A stretch of 64,000 nt of DNA from Sedimentitalea nanhaiensis DSM 24252 (lineage in GTDB: Bacteria; Pseudomonadota; Alphaproteobacteria; Rhodobacterales; Rhodobacteraceae): contig NZ_KI421509.1 of NCBI RefSeq assembly GCF_000473225.1, positions 3,428,868 through 3,492,867 on the forward strand. The letters are read 5' to 3'. Shown here in pieces: positions 9,181 through 17,764 of the stretch. The notes beneath the pieces were generated by a model. It saw nothing but the letters and a program-made list of their open reading frames with translations. It did not search any database and was not told the DNA's origin. The translations under genes and the position numbers were made by a program. How positions within the stretch are numbered: the stretch's first letter is position 1; every line of letters begins with the position of its first letter.

Positions 9181-10640
9181 CAGTTCTGCTCCATCGCGGT
9201 GGGTTCATAGATCGAGGCCGGCAGGTCATAGCCCCACATCCGGAACCGTTCGGCAAAGTGGCTGCGCACACCCGTGGCGGTGAAATGGCCAATGATCTTG
9301 TTGTCCGGTGTCAGACCGACGCGTTGGTATTTGAAGATTTCCTGCATCGAGATCACGTCGCCCTCCATGCCGGTGATCTCGGTGATCGAGGTCATGCGGC
9401 GGCTGCCGTCCTGCAGACGAGAAGCTTGCACGATCAGGTTGACAGCCGACGAGATCTGACTGCGCACCGCCTTGAGCGGCATCTCGATGCCGGCCATCGC
9501 GATCATGTTTTCCAGGCGGCTGACCCCGTCTCGCGCACTGTTGGCGTGAATCGTGGTCATCGACCCGTCGTGGCCGGTGTTCATCGCCTGGAGCATGTCG
9601 ATGACTTCCTCGCCTCGGGTTTCGCCGACGATGATCCGGTCCGGGCGCATCCGCAGAGCGTTTTTGAGACAGTCGCGCGGGCTGACCTCGCCCTTGCCTT
9701 CGACGTTCGGAGGGCGGCTTTCCATCCGGCCCACATGGATCTGCTGCAATTGCAGTTCCGCCGTATCCTCGATGGTCAGGATACGTTCGGCATTGTCGAT
9801 AAAGCTGGAGAGCGCGTTCAGCGTTGTCGTCTTGCCCGACCCGGTGCCGCCTGACACGATTACATTCAACCGGGTGGCGACAGCGGCCTGCAGGTATGCG
9901 GCCATTTCCTCGGAGAAGGCACCAAAGCGGACCAGATCGTCGATGCCCAGCTTGTCCTTTTTGAATTTGCGGATCGACACCAGGCTGCCGTCCACTGCGA
10001 TTGGCGGCACCATGGCGTTGAAGCGAGACCCGTCTGCCAGGCGGGCGTCGACATAAGGATTGGATTCATCCACCCGCCGGCCGACGGCGCTGACGATCTT
10101 GTCGATGATCCGAAGCAGATGGCGTTCATCCTTAAAGGTGATGTCGCTCAGTTCCAGCTTGCCGTCGCGTTCGACAAACACCTGTTGCGGGCCGTTCACC
10201 AGAATATCGTTGACGCTATCGTCTTGCAGCAGGCTTTCCAGCGGGCCGAGGCCGGTTACTTCGTCATACAACTCCTTGTTCAGGGTCTGCCGGTCCTCGC
10301 GGTTCAGCACGATACCCTTTTCTTCGAGCAGTTCGCTGGCGATGTTGCTGATCTCGGTGCGCAGTTCGGCCTCGCTGGCGCGTTCCAGTGCCGCCAGGTT
10401 CAGGTTGTCCAAAAGGGATCGATGCATCTCGACCTTGATTTCGCTCAAACGTTCCTTGCGCTTGCGATCCTTGTCTGCCGAACTGGCTTCGGCTGCCTTG
10501 AGCGGCATCGGACGGCGCAGGCTGGCTGCCTGAATGCCGATGTCTTTGGCGGCGGGTTGTATCTCGGCAATCTTGGCGACCTTTGCGGAGGATCTCGTTG
10601 CCGGAGAAGCTGGAGCGGATTTCTTGTATCTGGAAAACAT
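9180..10640 (-). CDS. cpaF: Tad pilus assembly ATPase CpaF/TadA
   Basis: The 486-residue cytosolic secretion ATPase of the VirB11/GspE superfamily powers Flp pilus polymerisation. Walker A is GGTGSGKT at residues 264-271. The Asp box appears as ILTIEDTAELQL, Walker B-like as RMRPDRIIVGETRGEE, and the His box as GHDGSMTTIHANSARD. The first 70 residues are basic and low in complexity. I chose the ATG at 10640, giving MFSRYKK; the frame is open further upstream but has no CpaF-like sequence there. It follows cpaE by 19 bases and overlaps tadB. Confidence 0.95.
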   Translation of the reverse strand: MFSRYKKSAPASPATRSSAKVAKIAEIQPAAKDIGIQAASLRRPMPLKAAEASSADKDRKRKERLSEIKVEMHRSLLDNLNLAALERASEAELRTEISNIASELLEEKGIVLNREDRQTLNKELYDEVTGLGPLESLLQDDSVNDILVNGPQQVFVERDGKLELSDITFKDERHLLRIIDKIVSAVGRRVDESNPYVDARLADGSRFNAMVPPIAVDGSLVSIRKFKKDKLGIDDLVRFGAFSEEMAAYLQAAVATRLNVIVSGGTGSGKTTTLNALSSFIDNAERILTIEDTAELQLQQIHVGRMESRPPNVEGKGEVSPRDCLKNALRMRPDRIIVGETRGEEVIDMLQAMNTGHDGSMTTIHANSARDGVSRLENMIAMAGIEMPLKAVRSQISSAVNLIVQASRLQDGSRRMTSITEITGMEGDVISMQEIFKYQRVGLTPDNKIIGHFTATGVRSHFAERFRMWGYDLPASIYEPTAMEQN

Positions 10641-10659
10641 CTGGTCGTGCCCCTGAGTT

Positions 10660-11898
10660 TTACGCTGCTTTGACGTCGCTGCTGCCCAGTTGGTGCAAGG
10701 ATTGCGCCAACTTGGCGATTTCCTTGCGCAATGGGTTCTTGGCGGCCGATGTTGCCAGCGGCAGCCCGTGATCGGCGCCCTGGCTGACGGGTTTCCCCCC
10801 ATCGGGCAATTGCAAGTCGATCGAGATGCCCAGGCTTTCCGCCAGGCGCTTGACGCGGCTCTTGCCGGAGAGATCGGTGAATTTGGGGGCCCGGTTCAAC
10901 GCAAAGCGCATTTTCTGAAACGGCAGGTCTTCGGATTGCAGCGCCTTTTTGAGCCGCAGTGCATTCTGCGCCGATCGCATGTCCAGTTCGACCAGCGCAA
11001 AATAGACATGCGCTGCTTGCAGAACGGTTTCGGACCAATGCACCAGCGTCGAGGGCATGTCGATCACGACATAGTCAAAATGGCTGCGTGCCATGGCGAT
11101 CACCTGTTCGATGTCTGCTGGCCCCAGAACATCGAGCGGGACCAACTCGGCCGGGGCCGTCAGAACCTGCAACCTGTCTTCGAAGCTGAGCAGGGCCTGA
11201 CCAAAATTCTCTTCGTCCATATTCTCGAGATCCGACAGCATCTCGAACACGGTTTCGCGCCGCGGCAGGTCAAGATAGGTAGCCACCGAGCCAAATTGCA
11301 GGTCCAGATCCAGCAGGCAGACGCTGGGAGGCGTTGCGTCATCGATATTGGCCAGTTCCCAGGCCAGATTGACCGCCATGGTTGTCGAACCGACCCCCCC
11401 GGCCAACCCGTGCACGACCACCACCGCGCCTTCCTTGGAGGTTCCGGATGTCAGCTGATGCGTATTGTGTTGCATCGCCTCGGGTTCGGGTTCGGGTGCG
11501 TTCAGCCGGTCGATGGCGGACTGCAATTCATTTTCGGGCAGCGGATAGGGGACAAATTCATCGGCCCCCTGGCGCAACAGTTGATGCAGTGAAGCCGGTG
11601 TCACGTCTTCGGCAATCAGGATCACCCGGATGCCGCGGGCCTTGGCCTGGTTTATGATCTCACCCATCAGGACAAGGTTATCTTCGTCGCTGCTGTCCAG
11701 TGCCAGGGCCACGAACTCCAGCGCATCGGCCTCGGGTTGGCTGAAAAAAACCAGGGCCTCTGCAAACCCAAGATCGCCCCAGCTTTCGCCCAGGGCGGCC
11801 TCCATGTCCTCGATCAGCAGATCGAAATTCTGAACGTCTCGACTGATCGTGCAGGCCACGATCGGATTCATCTCGGGGTGTGCGTGTCCACTGCTCAT
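10660..11898 (-). CDS. cpaE: Pilus localisation ATPase CpaE/TadZ
   Basis: The 412-residue protein has an N-terminal receiver-like domain (about residues 15-125: VILIAEDVTPASLHQLLRQGADEFVPYPL) and a C-terminal ParA/MinD-type ATPase. The P-loop VVVVHGLAGGVGSTTMAVNLAWEL is of the deviant Walker A class, though the usual lysines are replaced (GGVGST). DLDLQFGSVATYLDLP and YVVIDMPSTLVHW follow. CpaE/TadZ proteins position the pilus machinery at the cell pole. The start is set at 11898 because GAGGATAAAGGCA stands just before that ATG. The frame stays open upstream. Confidence 0.9.
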   Translation of the reverse strand: MSSGHAHPEMNPIVACTISRDVQNFDLLIEDMEAALGESWGDLGFAEALVFFSQPEADALEFVALALDSSDEDNLVLMGEIINQAKARGIRVILIAEDVTPASLHQLLRQGADEFVPYPLPENELQSAIDRLNAPEPEPEAMQHNTHQLTSGTSKEGAVVVVHGLAGGVGSTTMAVNLAWELANIDDATPPSVCLLDLDLQFGSVATYLDLPRRETVFEMLSDLENMDEENFGQALLSFEDRLQVLTAPAELVPLDVLGPADIEQVIAMARSHFDYVVIDMPSTLVHWSETVLQAAHVYFALVELDMRSAQNALRLKKALQSEDLPFQKMRFALNRAPKFTDLSGKSRVKRLAESLGISIDLQLPDGGKPVSQGADHGLPLATSAAKNPLRKEIAKLAQSLHQLGSSDVKAA

Positions 11899-12097
11899 TG
11901 CCTTTATCCTCAAAACTGCGAGGCTTGGCAGGGTGCTGCGGGCCGGGCCCGTTCTTGCTGTCCTGCTTTCGCCGACGTTTGACCGCAACTGGTCGCACAT
12001 CACCTATTGAGGACAATGTTGCCGGAAATCTGGGCGAGAATTGGGCCAAAAAACCCCAATTGTAGGGAATTGAGCGACGATCAGGCAATAACTGCGG

Positions 12098-12730
12098 TTA
12101 TTGTGTTTCGCCAAACCCGCCGGTGTTGTTGCGCCGGGTCAGCCGGTCGATGGGCTGGGCGCTGATGACATACTCACGATAAATGACTTCGGCGTATTTG
12201 CCGTCCAGTACCGTGGGGTGGCGCTCCACAAAACCGGCCACTTCGGTTACGCTGCGGCGGTTTGCGCGTTCCGGTCCGGGGACATCGATGACCGGGCGGG
12301 TCTCGCCATATGACACCAAGGCTTTCAGCCGGGAACGGTTGATCCCTCGCGAGGACAGATAACGGACCACCGCGGTCGCGCGTCTGCGCCCCAGGCCATA
12401 GTTGTAGGATTGGGTGCCCACCTCGTCGGTATAGCCATAGACGGCAAACCGAACTTCGGGAAACTGGCGTATCCAGTCTGCCTGCCGATCGAGGATCTGC
12501 TGCGCCTCGCCATCCAGTCGATCGCTGTTGAAGGCAAAATTGACCGTGGTCGGCGTTTCGCGGGCGAATCGTTGACCCAGGCTGATCGCATAGCTCTTGT
12601 CGCCGCGCATCACCAGGCCGTTGTTCATCGTGGCTTCGCCGAAATCTCCGGTTCTGACAAAGTCCCCGGCTTCCTGGGCGCACCCCGCCAGGGTCAGGGT
12701 CATGCCCGCCGCAAGGATGAGTTTCTGCAT
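12098..12730 (-). CDS. OmpA-family lipoprotein of the Tad locus
   Basis: The 210-residue protein has a lipoprotein signal (LTLAGC, cysteine at residue 17). The OmpA-like peptidoglycan-binding domain is at about residues 70-175: VNFAFNSDRLDGEAQQILDRQADWIRQFPEVRFAVYGYTDEVGTQ, then LGRRRATAVVRYLSSRGI and RANRRSV. It occupies the slot held by CpaD/RcpB in other Tad loci, between the secretin and cpaE. It probably tethers the secretin to peptidoglycan, which is inference from domain and position. The start at 12730 is supported by AGAGGAA upstream. Confidence 0.88.
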   Translation of the reverse strand: MQKLILAAGMTLTLAGCAQEAGDFVRTGDFGEATMNNGLVMRGDKSYAISLGQRFARETPTTVNFAFNSDRLDGEAQQILDRQADWIRQFPEVRFAVYGYTDEVGTQSYNYGLGRRRATAVVRYLSSRGINRSRLKALVSYGETRPVIDVPGPERANRRSVTEVAGFVERHPTVLDGKYAEVIYREYVISAQPIDRLTRRNNTGGFGETQ

Positions 12731-12746
12731 AGTCCCGTTCCTCTGC

Positions 12747-14171
12747 TCAGTCCATGACATAGCCATAAGAGCCGCTGAAATCCTGTTTCGCGACCTCATT
12801 GGCAGCGCGATCCTTGCCCTGTCCAACCTTGCTCATCTGACCGAACATGAACAACTCGCTTTCGCTGGGCGGAGTAATGCGGTCTGTCGGCAGGGCCAAA
12901 GCCTCGCCGCGTGTCGGCGTCACAAGGTGGGCCGTTACGATGATTACCAGTTCAGTTTGCTTGCGCTGATAGTCGGCGCTGCGAAACAGCATGCCCAGCA
13001 CCGGCACGTCGCCCAGCCACGGGATCTGCGAGGCATTGTCCAGGAATTCATCCTGTATCAACCCGGCAATGGCAAAGCTTTCACCGTCACGCATCTCCAC
13101 CGTTGTCGATGTTTCACGGCGGGAAAAGGCAGGGACCTGCATGTCGTTGATATCGACGCCCAAGGTGGGGTCGATGGCCGAGACGGCCGCCATCATTTCC
13201 AGATTGAACACATCCTTGTCCACCACACGCGGGACAAAATTCAGCTCGATGCCAAAGGGTTTGTATTCAATCGAAAACAGCCCGTCTCGTTGCGCGACGG
13301 GGATCGGGAATTCGCCACCGGCGAGAAATTTGGCTTCTTGGCCAGACAACGCCGTCAGGTTGGGTTCGGCCAAGGTGCGCACGACGCCTTTCTGTTCCAG
13401 CGCCTCCAGCAGCAGGCCGACCTGTACAGAACCGGCATTGAACCCGAACAGCACCGCGCCGGTATTGTCATTCGCCAACGGCAGCCTGCCCGCTTGGCCG
13501 TTCGACTGGCCGAGCTGATTGCTGAACCGGCCGGTGCCACCGTTCAGGCCGGTGCTGCCACCGTTGATCGTACCGTTGAACCCCAGCGATGCGCTGAGTG
13601 ACTTGGAAACCGATCTTTGCATTTCGGCAAACCGGACCTTGAGCATCACCTGTTGCACGCCGCCGACGCTCATCAGGTTGGAGACCCGTTCGGGCGCATA
13701 CCGTTCGGCCAAGTCCAGCGCCCGTTGCAGACGCGCCGTGCTGCTCACGACACCGGACAGGACAATGCCGTCATTGGCGGTGCGCACCTCGATGCGTTCG
13801 CCGGGCAGGATCTGGCGCAGGCGTTCCTTGAATTCGGTCACATCCGCCGCAACCCGCACATTCACATTGGTGATCAGCCGTCCGGTTGCGTCCAGCAGTG
13901 TCAGGGTGGTCATGCCCGGAGATTTACCCAGCACATAGATAGTGCGGTCCGAAAGGGATGAAATGTCGGCGATTCCGGGATTGGCGATGCTGAGTTCGGC
14001 AAAGGGCACGTCGCTCTCGACAACCACGGCCCGGTTCATCGGAACATCCAGCGTTGCCTCGGTGCCTTTCTTGACCACAGTCAGGCTTTCAGCCTGCGCA
14101 CTGCCCGCAACCGGGGCAAACGCCAATGAAAGCCCGAACAGGGCGGCCTTAAGGGTACTGTCGAATTTCAT
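12747..14171 (-). CDS. cpaC: Tad pilus outer-membrane secretin CpaC/RcpA
   Basis: The 474-residue protein starts with a Sec signal peptide (cleavage near SAQAES). A pilus-associated N-terminal domain follows (about residues 30-100: VDVPMNR, DVPFAELSIANPGIADI), then a BON-like segment (about 105-165), and the secretin domain at about 195-410. Visible secretin landmarks are the EPNLTALSGQEAKFLAGGEFPIPV and VPAFSRRETSTTVEMRDGESFAIAGLI segments. It forms the outer-membrane channel for the Flp pilus. The ATG at 14171 is used because the signal peptide begins there. The 194-base gap to cpaB upstream is non-coding and may hold a secondary promoter. Confidence 0.95.
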   Translation of the reverse strand: MKFDSTLKAALFGLSLAFAPVAGSAQAESLTVVKKGTEATLDVPMNRAVVVESDVPFAELSIANPGIADISSLSDRTIYVLGKSPGMTTLTLLDATGRLITNVNVRVAADVTEFKERLRQILPGERIEVRTANDGIVLSGVVSSTARLQRALDLAERYAPERVSNLMSVGGVQQVMLKVRFAEMQRSVSKSLSASLGFNGTINGGSTGLNGGTGRFSNQLGQSNGQAGRLPLANDNTGAVLFGFNAGSVQVGLLLEALEQKGVVRTLAEPNLTALSGQEAKFLAGGEFPIPVAQRDGLFSIEYKPFGIELNFVPRVVDKDVFNLEMMAAVSAIDPTLGVDINDMQVPAFSRRETSTTVEMRDGESFAIAGLIQDEFLDNASQIPWLGDVPVLGMLFRSADYQRKQTELVIIVTAHLVTPTRGEALALPTDRITPPSESELFMFGQMSKVGQGKDRAANEVAKQDFSGSYGYVMD

Positions 14172-14365
14172 GTGACCTGCCTCTCCGATCACGCCTCGTT
14201 GGTCGGGTCTTGTTGCCCGATCTAGACAGCACTGTGCGCCACATCGATATTTTTTGCAAGAATCAACGGCTTCCGCAGTCTTTCTTATGTGGACATCTGG
14301 CAACAATACAAAAAACCTGACATGCGCAATGCACGTCATGGTTGTGATAAGGCTTTGGTATCGTT

Positions 14366-15223
14366 TCAGTTTGTGCAGGGTATCGGCAACTCGACCACTT
14401 CAGCACCACGGCGGGTTCTGATCGTACAAACCTTCTTTTCAGCTTGCTGAGGTGCTATTTCGACCGCTCCCAGCCCCAGCAGCGAGCGCTGGTTGACCTC
14501 GATCGCAGAGGCAATCGTGTCATCTTCGGCCCCGACCAGAGACAGAGACAGTTTACCCGTGGTCTGAGCCTGGGCCAGTGCGGCGACCTGTTCGGGCCGG
14601 GCCGCGACAGTGACCGTGCGCGCAATTGTTGTGCTGTCCACATCACCGCCGGCACTTTGGTCCACTGCGATCAGCGAGACATTTGCCTCGATCAGCCGGG
14701 TCACATCGCCCCGCGCCCCTTCGACCGCATCTCCAATACCACCGGTCCAATAGATGTCGACCCGGTCTCCGGGCCGCAGAAAGCCCGACACGCCAGACGA
14801 AACGTCAACCTTGATGGCAAAGGCGCGCATGCCGCGGTCCAGCTGCGAGGTCAGGCCGGCGTCCTTGCCTGGTTCGGTCACCTTGAGCGCCATGATCGCC
14901 TCGTCTTTTTCCATTGCGCGCAGGACCACGCGCCGCTCGGTCAATTCGGGCGGAAACAGAATGCTCTGATTGATAAAGGCCCCTTCGGGAATGGCGTTTT
15001 CGGGCCAACGCACCTTGCGTACGTCGTCCGGATTCAGGGACTCGCCATATTTCAGCGACCGCGTGGCGACGAAAACCTCTACCGTCGGCACGACCTGGGC
15101 GCGCGCAGCGCGTTCCTTTTGCAATTCGGCCTGATAGGCGGTGATATAATTCTTCGCCATCATGACGGCACCACCCGCAAGGGCGACCCCGACGATCAGG
15201 ACCAATCCAAATACTGTTCGCAT
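14366..15223 (-). CDS. cpaB: Flp pilus assembly protein CpaB/RcpC
   Basis: The 285-residue protein has an N-terminal membrane anchor (about residues 5-25), a SAF domain at about 48-110 (VEVFVATRSLKYGESLNPDDVRKVRWP) and an RcpC-type beta-rich domain at about 125-245 (GMRAFAIKVDVSSGVSGFLRPGDRVDIYWTG). This matches CpaB, a periplasmic protein that works with the secretin in Flp pilus biogenesis. It lies between the pilin genes and the secretin, as is usual. Two cysteines near the C-terminus (VCTIRT and IPCTN) may form a disulfide. Confidence 0.92.
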   Translation of the reverse strand: MRTVFGLVLIVGVALAGGAVMMAKNYITAYQAELQKERAARAQVVPTVEVFVATRSLKYGESLNPDDVRKVRWPENAIPEGAFINQSILFPPELTERRVVLRAMEKDEAIMALKVTEPGKDAGLTSQLDRGMRAFAIKVDVSSGVSGFLRPGDRVDIYWTGGIGDAVEGARGDVTRLIEANVSLIAVDQSAGGDVDSTTIARTVTVAARPEQVAALAQAQTTGKLSLSLVGAEDDTIASAIEVNQRSLLGLGAVEIAPQQAEKKVCTIRTRRGAEVVELPIPCTN

Positions 15224-15374
15224 GCTCTACCCTTTCCGTTGTTGTGATTTCGGCCTGGGTCTTGCCCGGGGCCCGACAACGCAGGTTTGCCAGCCTTGCG
15301 GCGAAACACGACCGTACGGGGTTTTTGACGTTGTCGTAATGTGGCCGGTTCCGTGCAGCACCGTTATTCGTTTG

Positions 15375-15551
15375 TCACTCGGCCTGACTTGCGATCTCGG
15401 TTCCGACAGCGCCCCCCAGGTCCAAAGTGTTGTCGGCAATCTTGTTCATACCGATGGCCGACAGAGCGACCACAGCAGCACACAACACGACCCAATCGAC
15501 CGTCACCGCGCCCTCTTGGTCGGACAGGAATGTTTTCATGATATTGATCAC
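15375..15551 (-). CDS. Flp-type pilin, second copy (GTG start)
   Basis: This 58-residue Flp pilin carries the prepilin processing region EG-AVTVDWVVLCAAVVAL followed by a short C-terminal tail. I place the start at the GTG at 15551, not the ATG 12 bases further in. GTG has GGAGGG 7 bases ahead. It also makes the leader (MINIMKTFLSDQEG) align residue for residue with that of the other pilin (MIKFFKNFRKDEDG). A cysteine (C23) lies in the hydrophobic segment and is absent from the first copy. A 15-bp hairpin separates the two pilin genes. It is probably a minor or alternative pilin subunit. Confidence 0.85.
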   Translation of the reverse strand: MINIMKTFLSDQEGAVTVDWVVLCAAVVALSAIGMNKIADNTLDLGGAVGTEIASQAE

Positions 15552-15584
15552 GTCACGCCCTCCAGATGAGCCGGGTCTAAAGTG

Positions 15585-15626
15585 CAGAAGGGCTGCGTCT
15601 TGCAATGCAATGACGCAGCCCTTCTG
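15585..15626 (-). terminator. Perfect 15-bp hairpin between the two pilin genes
   Basis: CAGAAGGGCTGCGTC at 15585-15599 is the exact reverse complement of 15612-15626, with a 12-base loop. No clear U-tract follows on the minus strand (ACTTTAG), so it may be an attenuator or an mRNA-end stabiliser rather than a full terminator. Either would let the upstream pilin be made in excess over the downstream genes. Confidence 0.6.
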
Positions 15627-15647
15627 TAGTATGGCCACGTATTGCGA

Positions 15648-15833
15648 TCACTCGAAGGTCGGCAATGTTGTGCCAACTTCGGTTGCAACCGCGTCGGACA
15701 ACAGCTTGGTGTTGTTGCCGATCGACTCATAGGCGACAACGGCCAGGGCAACGACGGCTGCTGTCAGCACAACCCAGTCGACGGTCACGGCACCGTCTTC
15801 GTCCTTGCGGAAATTCTTGAAAAATTTGATCAT
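15648..15833 (-). CDS. Flp-type pilin, first copy
   Basis: The 61-residue prepilin has a short basic leader (MIKFFKNFRKDEDG), the processing site G-AVTVDWV, one hydrophobic helix and a 25-residue tail ending TTLPTFE. Cleavage by the prepilin peptidase encoded at the other end of the locus would give a mature pilin of about 47 residues that polymerises into the Flp fibre. A strong AGGAGG lies 8 bases before the ATG. As the first gene of the locus, followed by a hairpin, it is the best candidate for the major pilin. Confidence 0.93.
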   Translation of the reverse strand: MIKFFKNFRKDEDGAVTVDWVVLTAAVVALAVVAYESIGNNTKLLSDAVATEVGTTLPTFE

Positions 15834-16183
15834 GTCTTGTCCCTCCTAAGGATCATTGCTTTACCTGCAAACCGCGTCGTTCTGATCGGGACGTTTCTTC
15901 GCTTGACCCATGTCCGACGTGGTATGCAGCCATATAGACGGGTGCCGATGGCAGGAGTTGGGCGGAAAAATGGATTCTTCTGCCACATTTAATATTTCGA
16001 TAAGATATTTTCTAAGAGCATGAAATATAACGCGTATTTGTGATTTTTGGGGGTGGCTCGCTTCGTTCCGGCGATGCAAACAGGACCCAAATCGGGCAAA
16101 ATCGACAGAATTCGGGCCGCAGTTCTGGCTTTGGAACGGGATTTGGAGAACAGTTGCAAAAAACCGAGCAGTGAGGCCTGCAA
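15834..16183. promoter_or_regulatory. Divergent pilin/transglycosylase intergenic region
   Basis: These 350 bases separate the first pilin gene (leftward) from the lytic transglycosylase gene (rightward). A clearly AT-rich stretch at about 15985-16045 stands out from GC-rich surroundings and is the likely site of promoters for one or both directions. I see no ORF or RNA gene, and I cannot fix -10 and -35 boxes with confidence. Confidence 0.45.
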
Positions 16184-17077
16184 ATGTTCAAGCGTGCCTG
16201 GATCGTGCCTGCAATCGTGTTCTGCCTTTGTAGTGCCGGACCATCCCTTGCCGAACGTCTGGTACTGCGAGAGGTATCGGAGCGGCCTGAACAGATCGAT
16301 GAAACATCGATACCCGTGGCAAAACCGGTCTCTAGACGCGCGCCCCAGCCGTTCAGCGATTTTCAGGCGCGGCGGGTCAGACCACCCACGTCCGATGCCG
16401 CCAAGCGTATCACAATTCAGATCGATCCCGACGCACAACGACCGGCACCGTTGCCGCCTTTGGCGGACGTTCCTGTGTCGGTTCGCGAACCGGTCGGCAA
16501 ATACACCTGGTTCTGGGACGCGATTTCACCTGAAATGACGAGCACCGGCCCAGGAAGGCTGCCGGAGGCGCTGAAAACGTTGAACGGGTCCGGCAAGATT
16601 TCTGCGCCGCGCCTGCAGGCGATGCAGGAAATTGCCCGCATGCAGGGCGTTCCGATCCTGCGCTCGACCGTTGGAACCCGGGTATCTCCCGCACTGGTGC
16701 TGGCAGTGATTGCGGTCGAATCCGCCGGGCGGTCGGACGCAGTCAGCGGGGCCGGGGCGCAGGGGTTGATGCAGCTGATGCCCGATACCGCGGCGCGGTT
16801 CGGGGTGCATGACAGCCTGAAACCGGATGAGAACATCGCCGGAGGGGTGAAGTACCTGGACTGGTTGATGGGGGAATTCAACAATGACCCCATCCTGGTT
16901 CTGGCCGGTTACAATGCGGGGGAGGGTTCGGTCTATAGCCACGCCGGTGTGCCGCCCTATGCCGAAACCCGGGACTATGTGCCCAAGGTCTTGGCGGCGT
17001 TTCAGGTTGCCAGCGGATTATGCGCGACGCCGCCGGAGTTGATCAGCGACGGCTGTGTGTTCGTGGCGATGAACTGA
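16184..17077 (+). CDS. Lytic transglycosylase (SLT domain)
   Basis: The 297-residue protein has a signal peptide (cleavage near SLAERL). A proline-rich linker of about 130 residues follows, then an SLT domain at about residues 165-280. The catalytic glutamate is in VIAVESAGRSDAVSGAGAQGLMQLMPDTAARFGV, and NIAGGVKYLDWLMGEF and LAGYNAGEGSV follow. It cleaves peptidoglycan glycan strands in the periplasm. Its divergent position next to the pilin genes suggests it opens the wall for the Tad secretin, though a general housekeeping role is possible. GAGG lies 7 bases before the ATG. Confidence 0.9.
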   Translation: MFKRAWIVPAIVFCLCSAGPSLAERLVLREVSERPEQIDETSIPVAKPVSRRAPQPFSDFQARRVRPPTSDAAKRITIQIDPDAQRPAPLPPLADVPVSVREPVGKYTWFWDAISPEMTSTGPGRLPEALKTLNGSGKISAPRLQAMQEIARMQGVPILRSTVGTRVSPALVLAVIAVESAGRSDAVSGAGAQGLMQLMPDTAARFGVHDSLKPDENIAGGVKYLDWLMGEFNNDPILVLAGYNAGEGSVYSHAGVPPYAETRDYVPKVLAAFQVASGLCATPPELISDGCVFVAMN

Positions 17078-17089
17078 TCTGGGCTTGAT

Positions 17090-17113
17090 GGGGCCGGTGT
17101 GGATGCCGGCCCC
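17090..17113. terminator. Bidirectional hairpin between convergent genes
   Basis: GGGGCCGG (17090-17097) pairs exactly with CCGGCCCC (17106-17113) across an 8-base loop. It lies 13 bases after the transglycosylase stop and 28 bases from the end of the converging scoB gene. The T-content just after it is modest (GATTTGATCTT). Confidence 0.5.
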
Positions 17114-17140
17114 GATTTGATCTTCACGAGGGCGGCAAGC

Positions 17141-17761
17141 CTAGACGATGGTTGCCTCTGTTGCGTTGCGCAGGTCGTCTTCGGTGACGCCGTCGGCGCA
17201 TTCGACGATCTTCAATCCGCCCGGCACCACGTCCAGCACGCCGAGGTTGGTGATGATACGGTCGACCACCGCCTTGCCGGTCAGCGGCAGAGTGCAGGAT
17301 TTCAGCACCTTGCTGTCGCCGTGCTTGTTGGTGTGATCCATCACCACCACCACGCGCCCGACGCCCGCGACCAGATCCATCGCGCCGCCCATGCCCTTGA
17401 CCAGCTTGCCGGGGATCATCCAGTTTGCCAGGTCGCCGTTTTCGGCCACCTCCATGGCGCCCAGGATCGCGGCGGCGATCTTGCCGCCCCGGATCATGCC
17501 AAAGCTTGTGGCGCTGTCGAAATAACTGGTGCGCGCCAGTTCGGTGATGGTCTGTTTGCCGGCGTTGATCAGATCGGGGTCGATCTCGTCCTCGGTCGGG
17601 AATGGACCCATGCCCAGCATGCCGTTTTCGCTTTGCAGGGTGATGTCCTTGTCGCCGACATAGTTGGCCACAAGCGTCGGAATGCCGATGCCCAGGTTGA
17701 CATACATGCCGTCTTCAAGTTCCTGCGCGGCCCGTGCGGCCATCTGATTGCGATCCCACAT
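17141..17761 (-). CDS. scoB: 3-oxoacid CoA-transferase subunit B
   Basis: The 206-residue protein is the beta subunit of a family I CoA-transferase. The catalytic glutamate motif SENGMLG is visible at about residues 44-50, preceded by [34 protein letters not shown] and the C-terminal [14 protein letters not shown] also match. With subunit A it moves CoA between succinyl-CoA and acetoacetate or a related acid, feeding ketone-body or PHB breakdown. It follows scoA after 3 bases. Family I members share these motifs, so the exact acyl substrate is inferred. Confidence 0.93.
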   Translation of the reverse strand: MWDRNQMAARAAQELEDGMYVNLGIGIPTLVANYVGDKDITLQSENGMLGMGPFPTEDEIDPDLINAGKQTITELARTSYFDSATSFGMIRGGKIAAAILGAMEVAENGDLANWMIPGKLVKGMGGAMDLVAGVGRVVVVMDHTNKHGDSKVLKSCTLPLTGKAVVDRIITNLGVLDVVPGGLKIVECADGVTEDDLRNATEATIV

Positions 17762-17764
17762 AGC

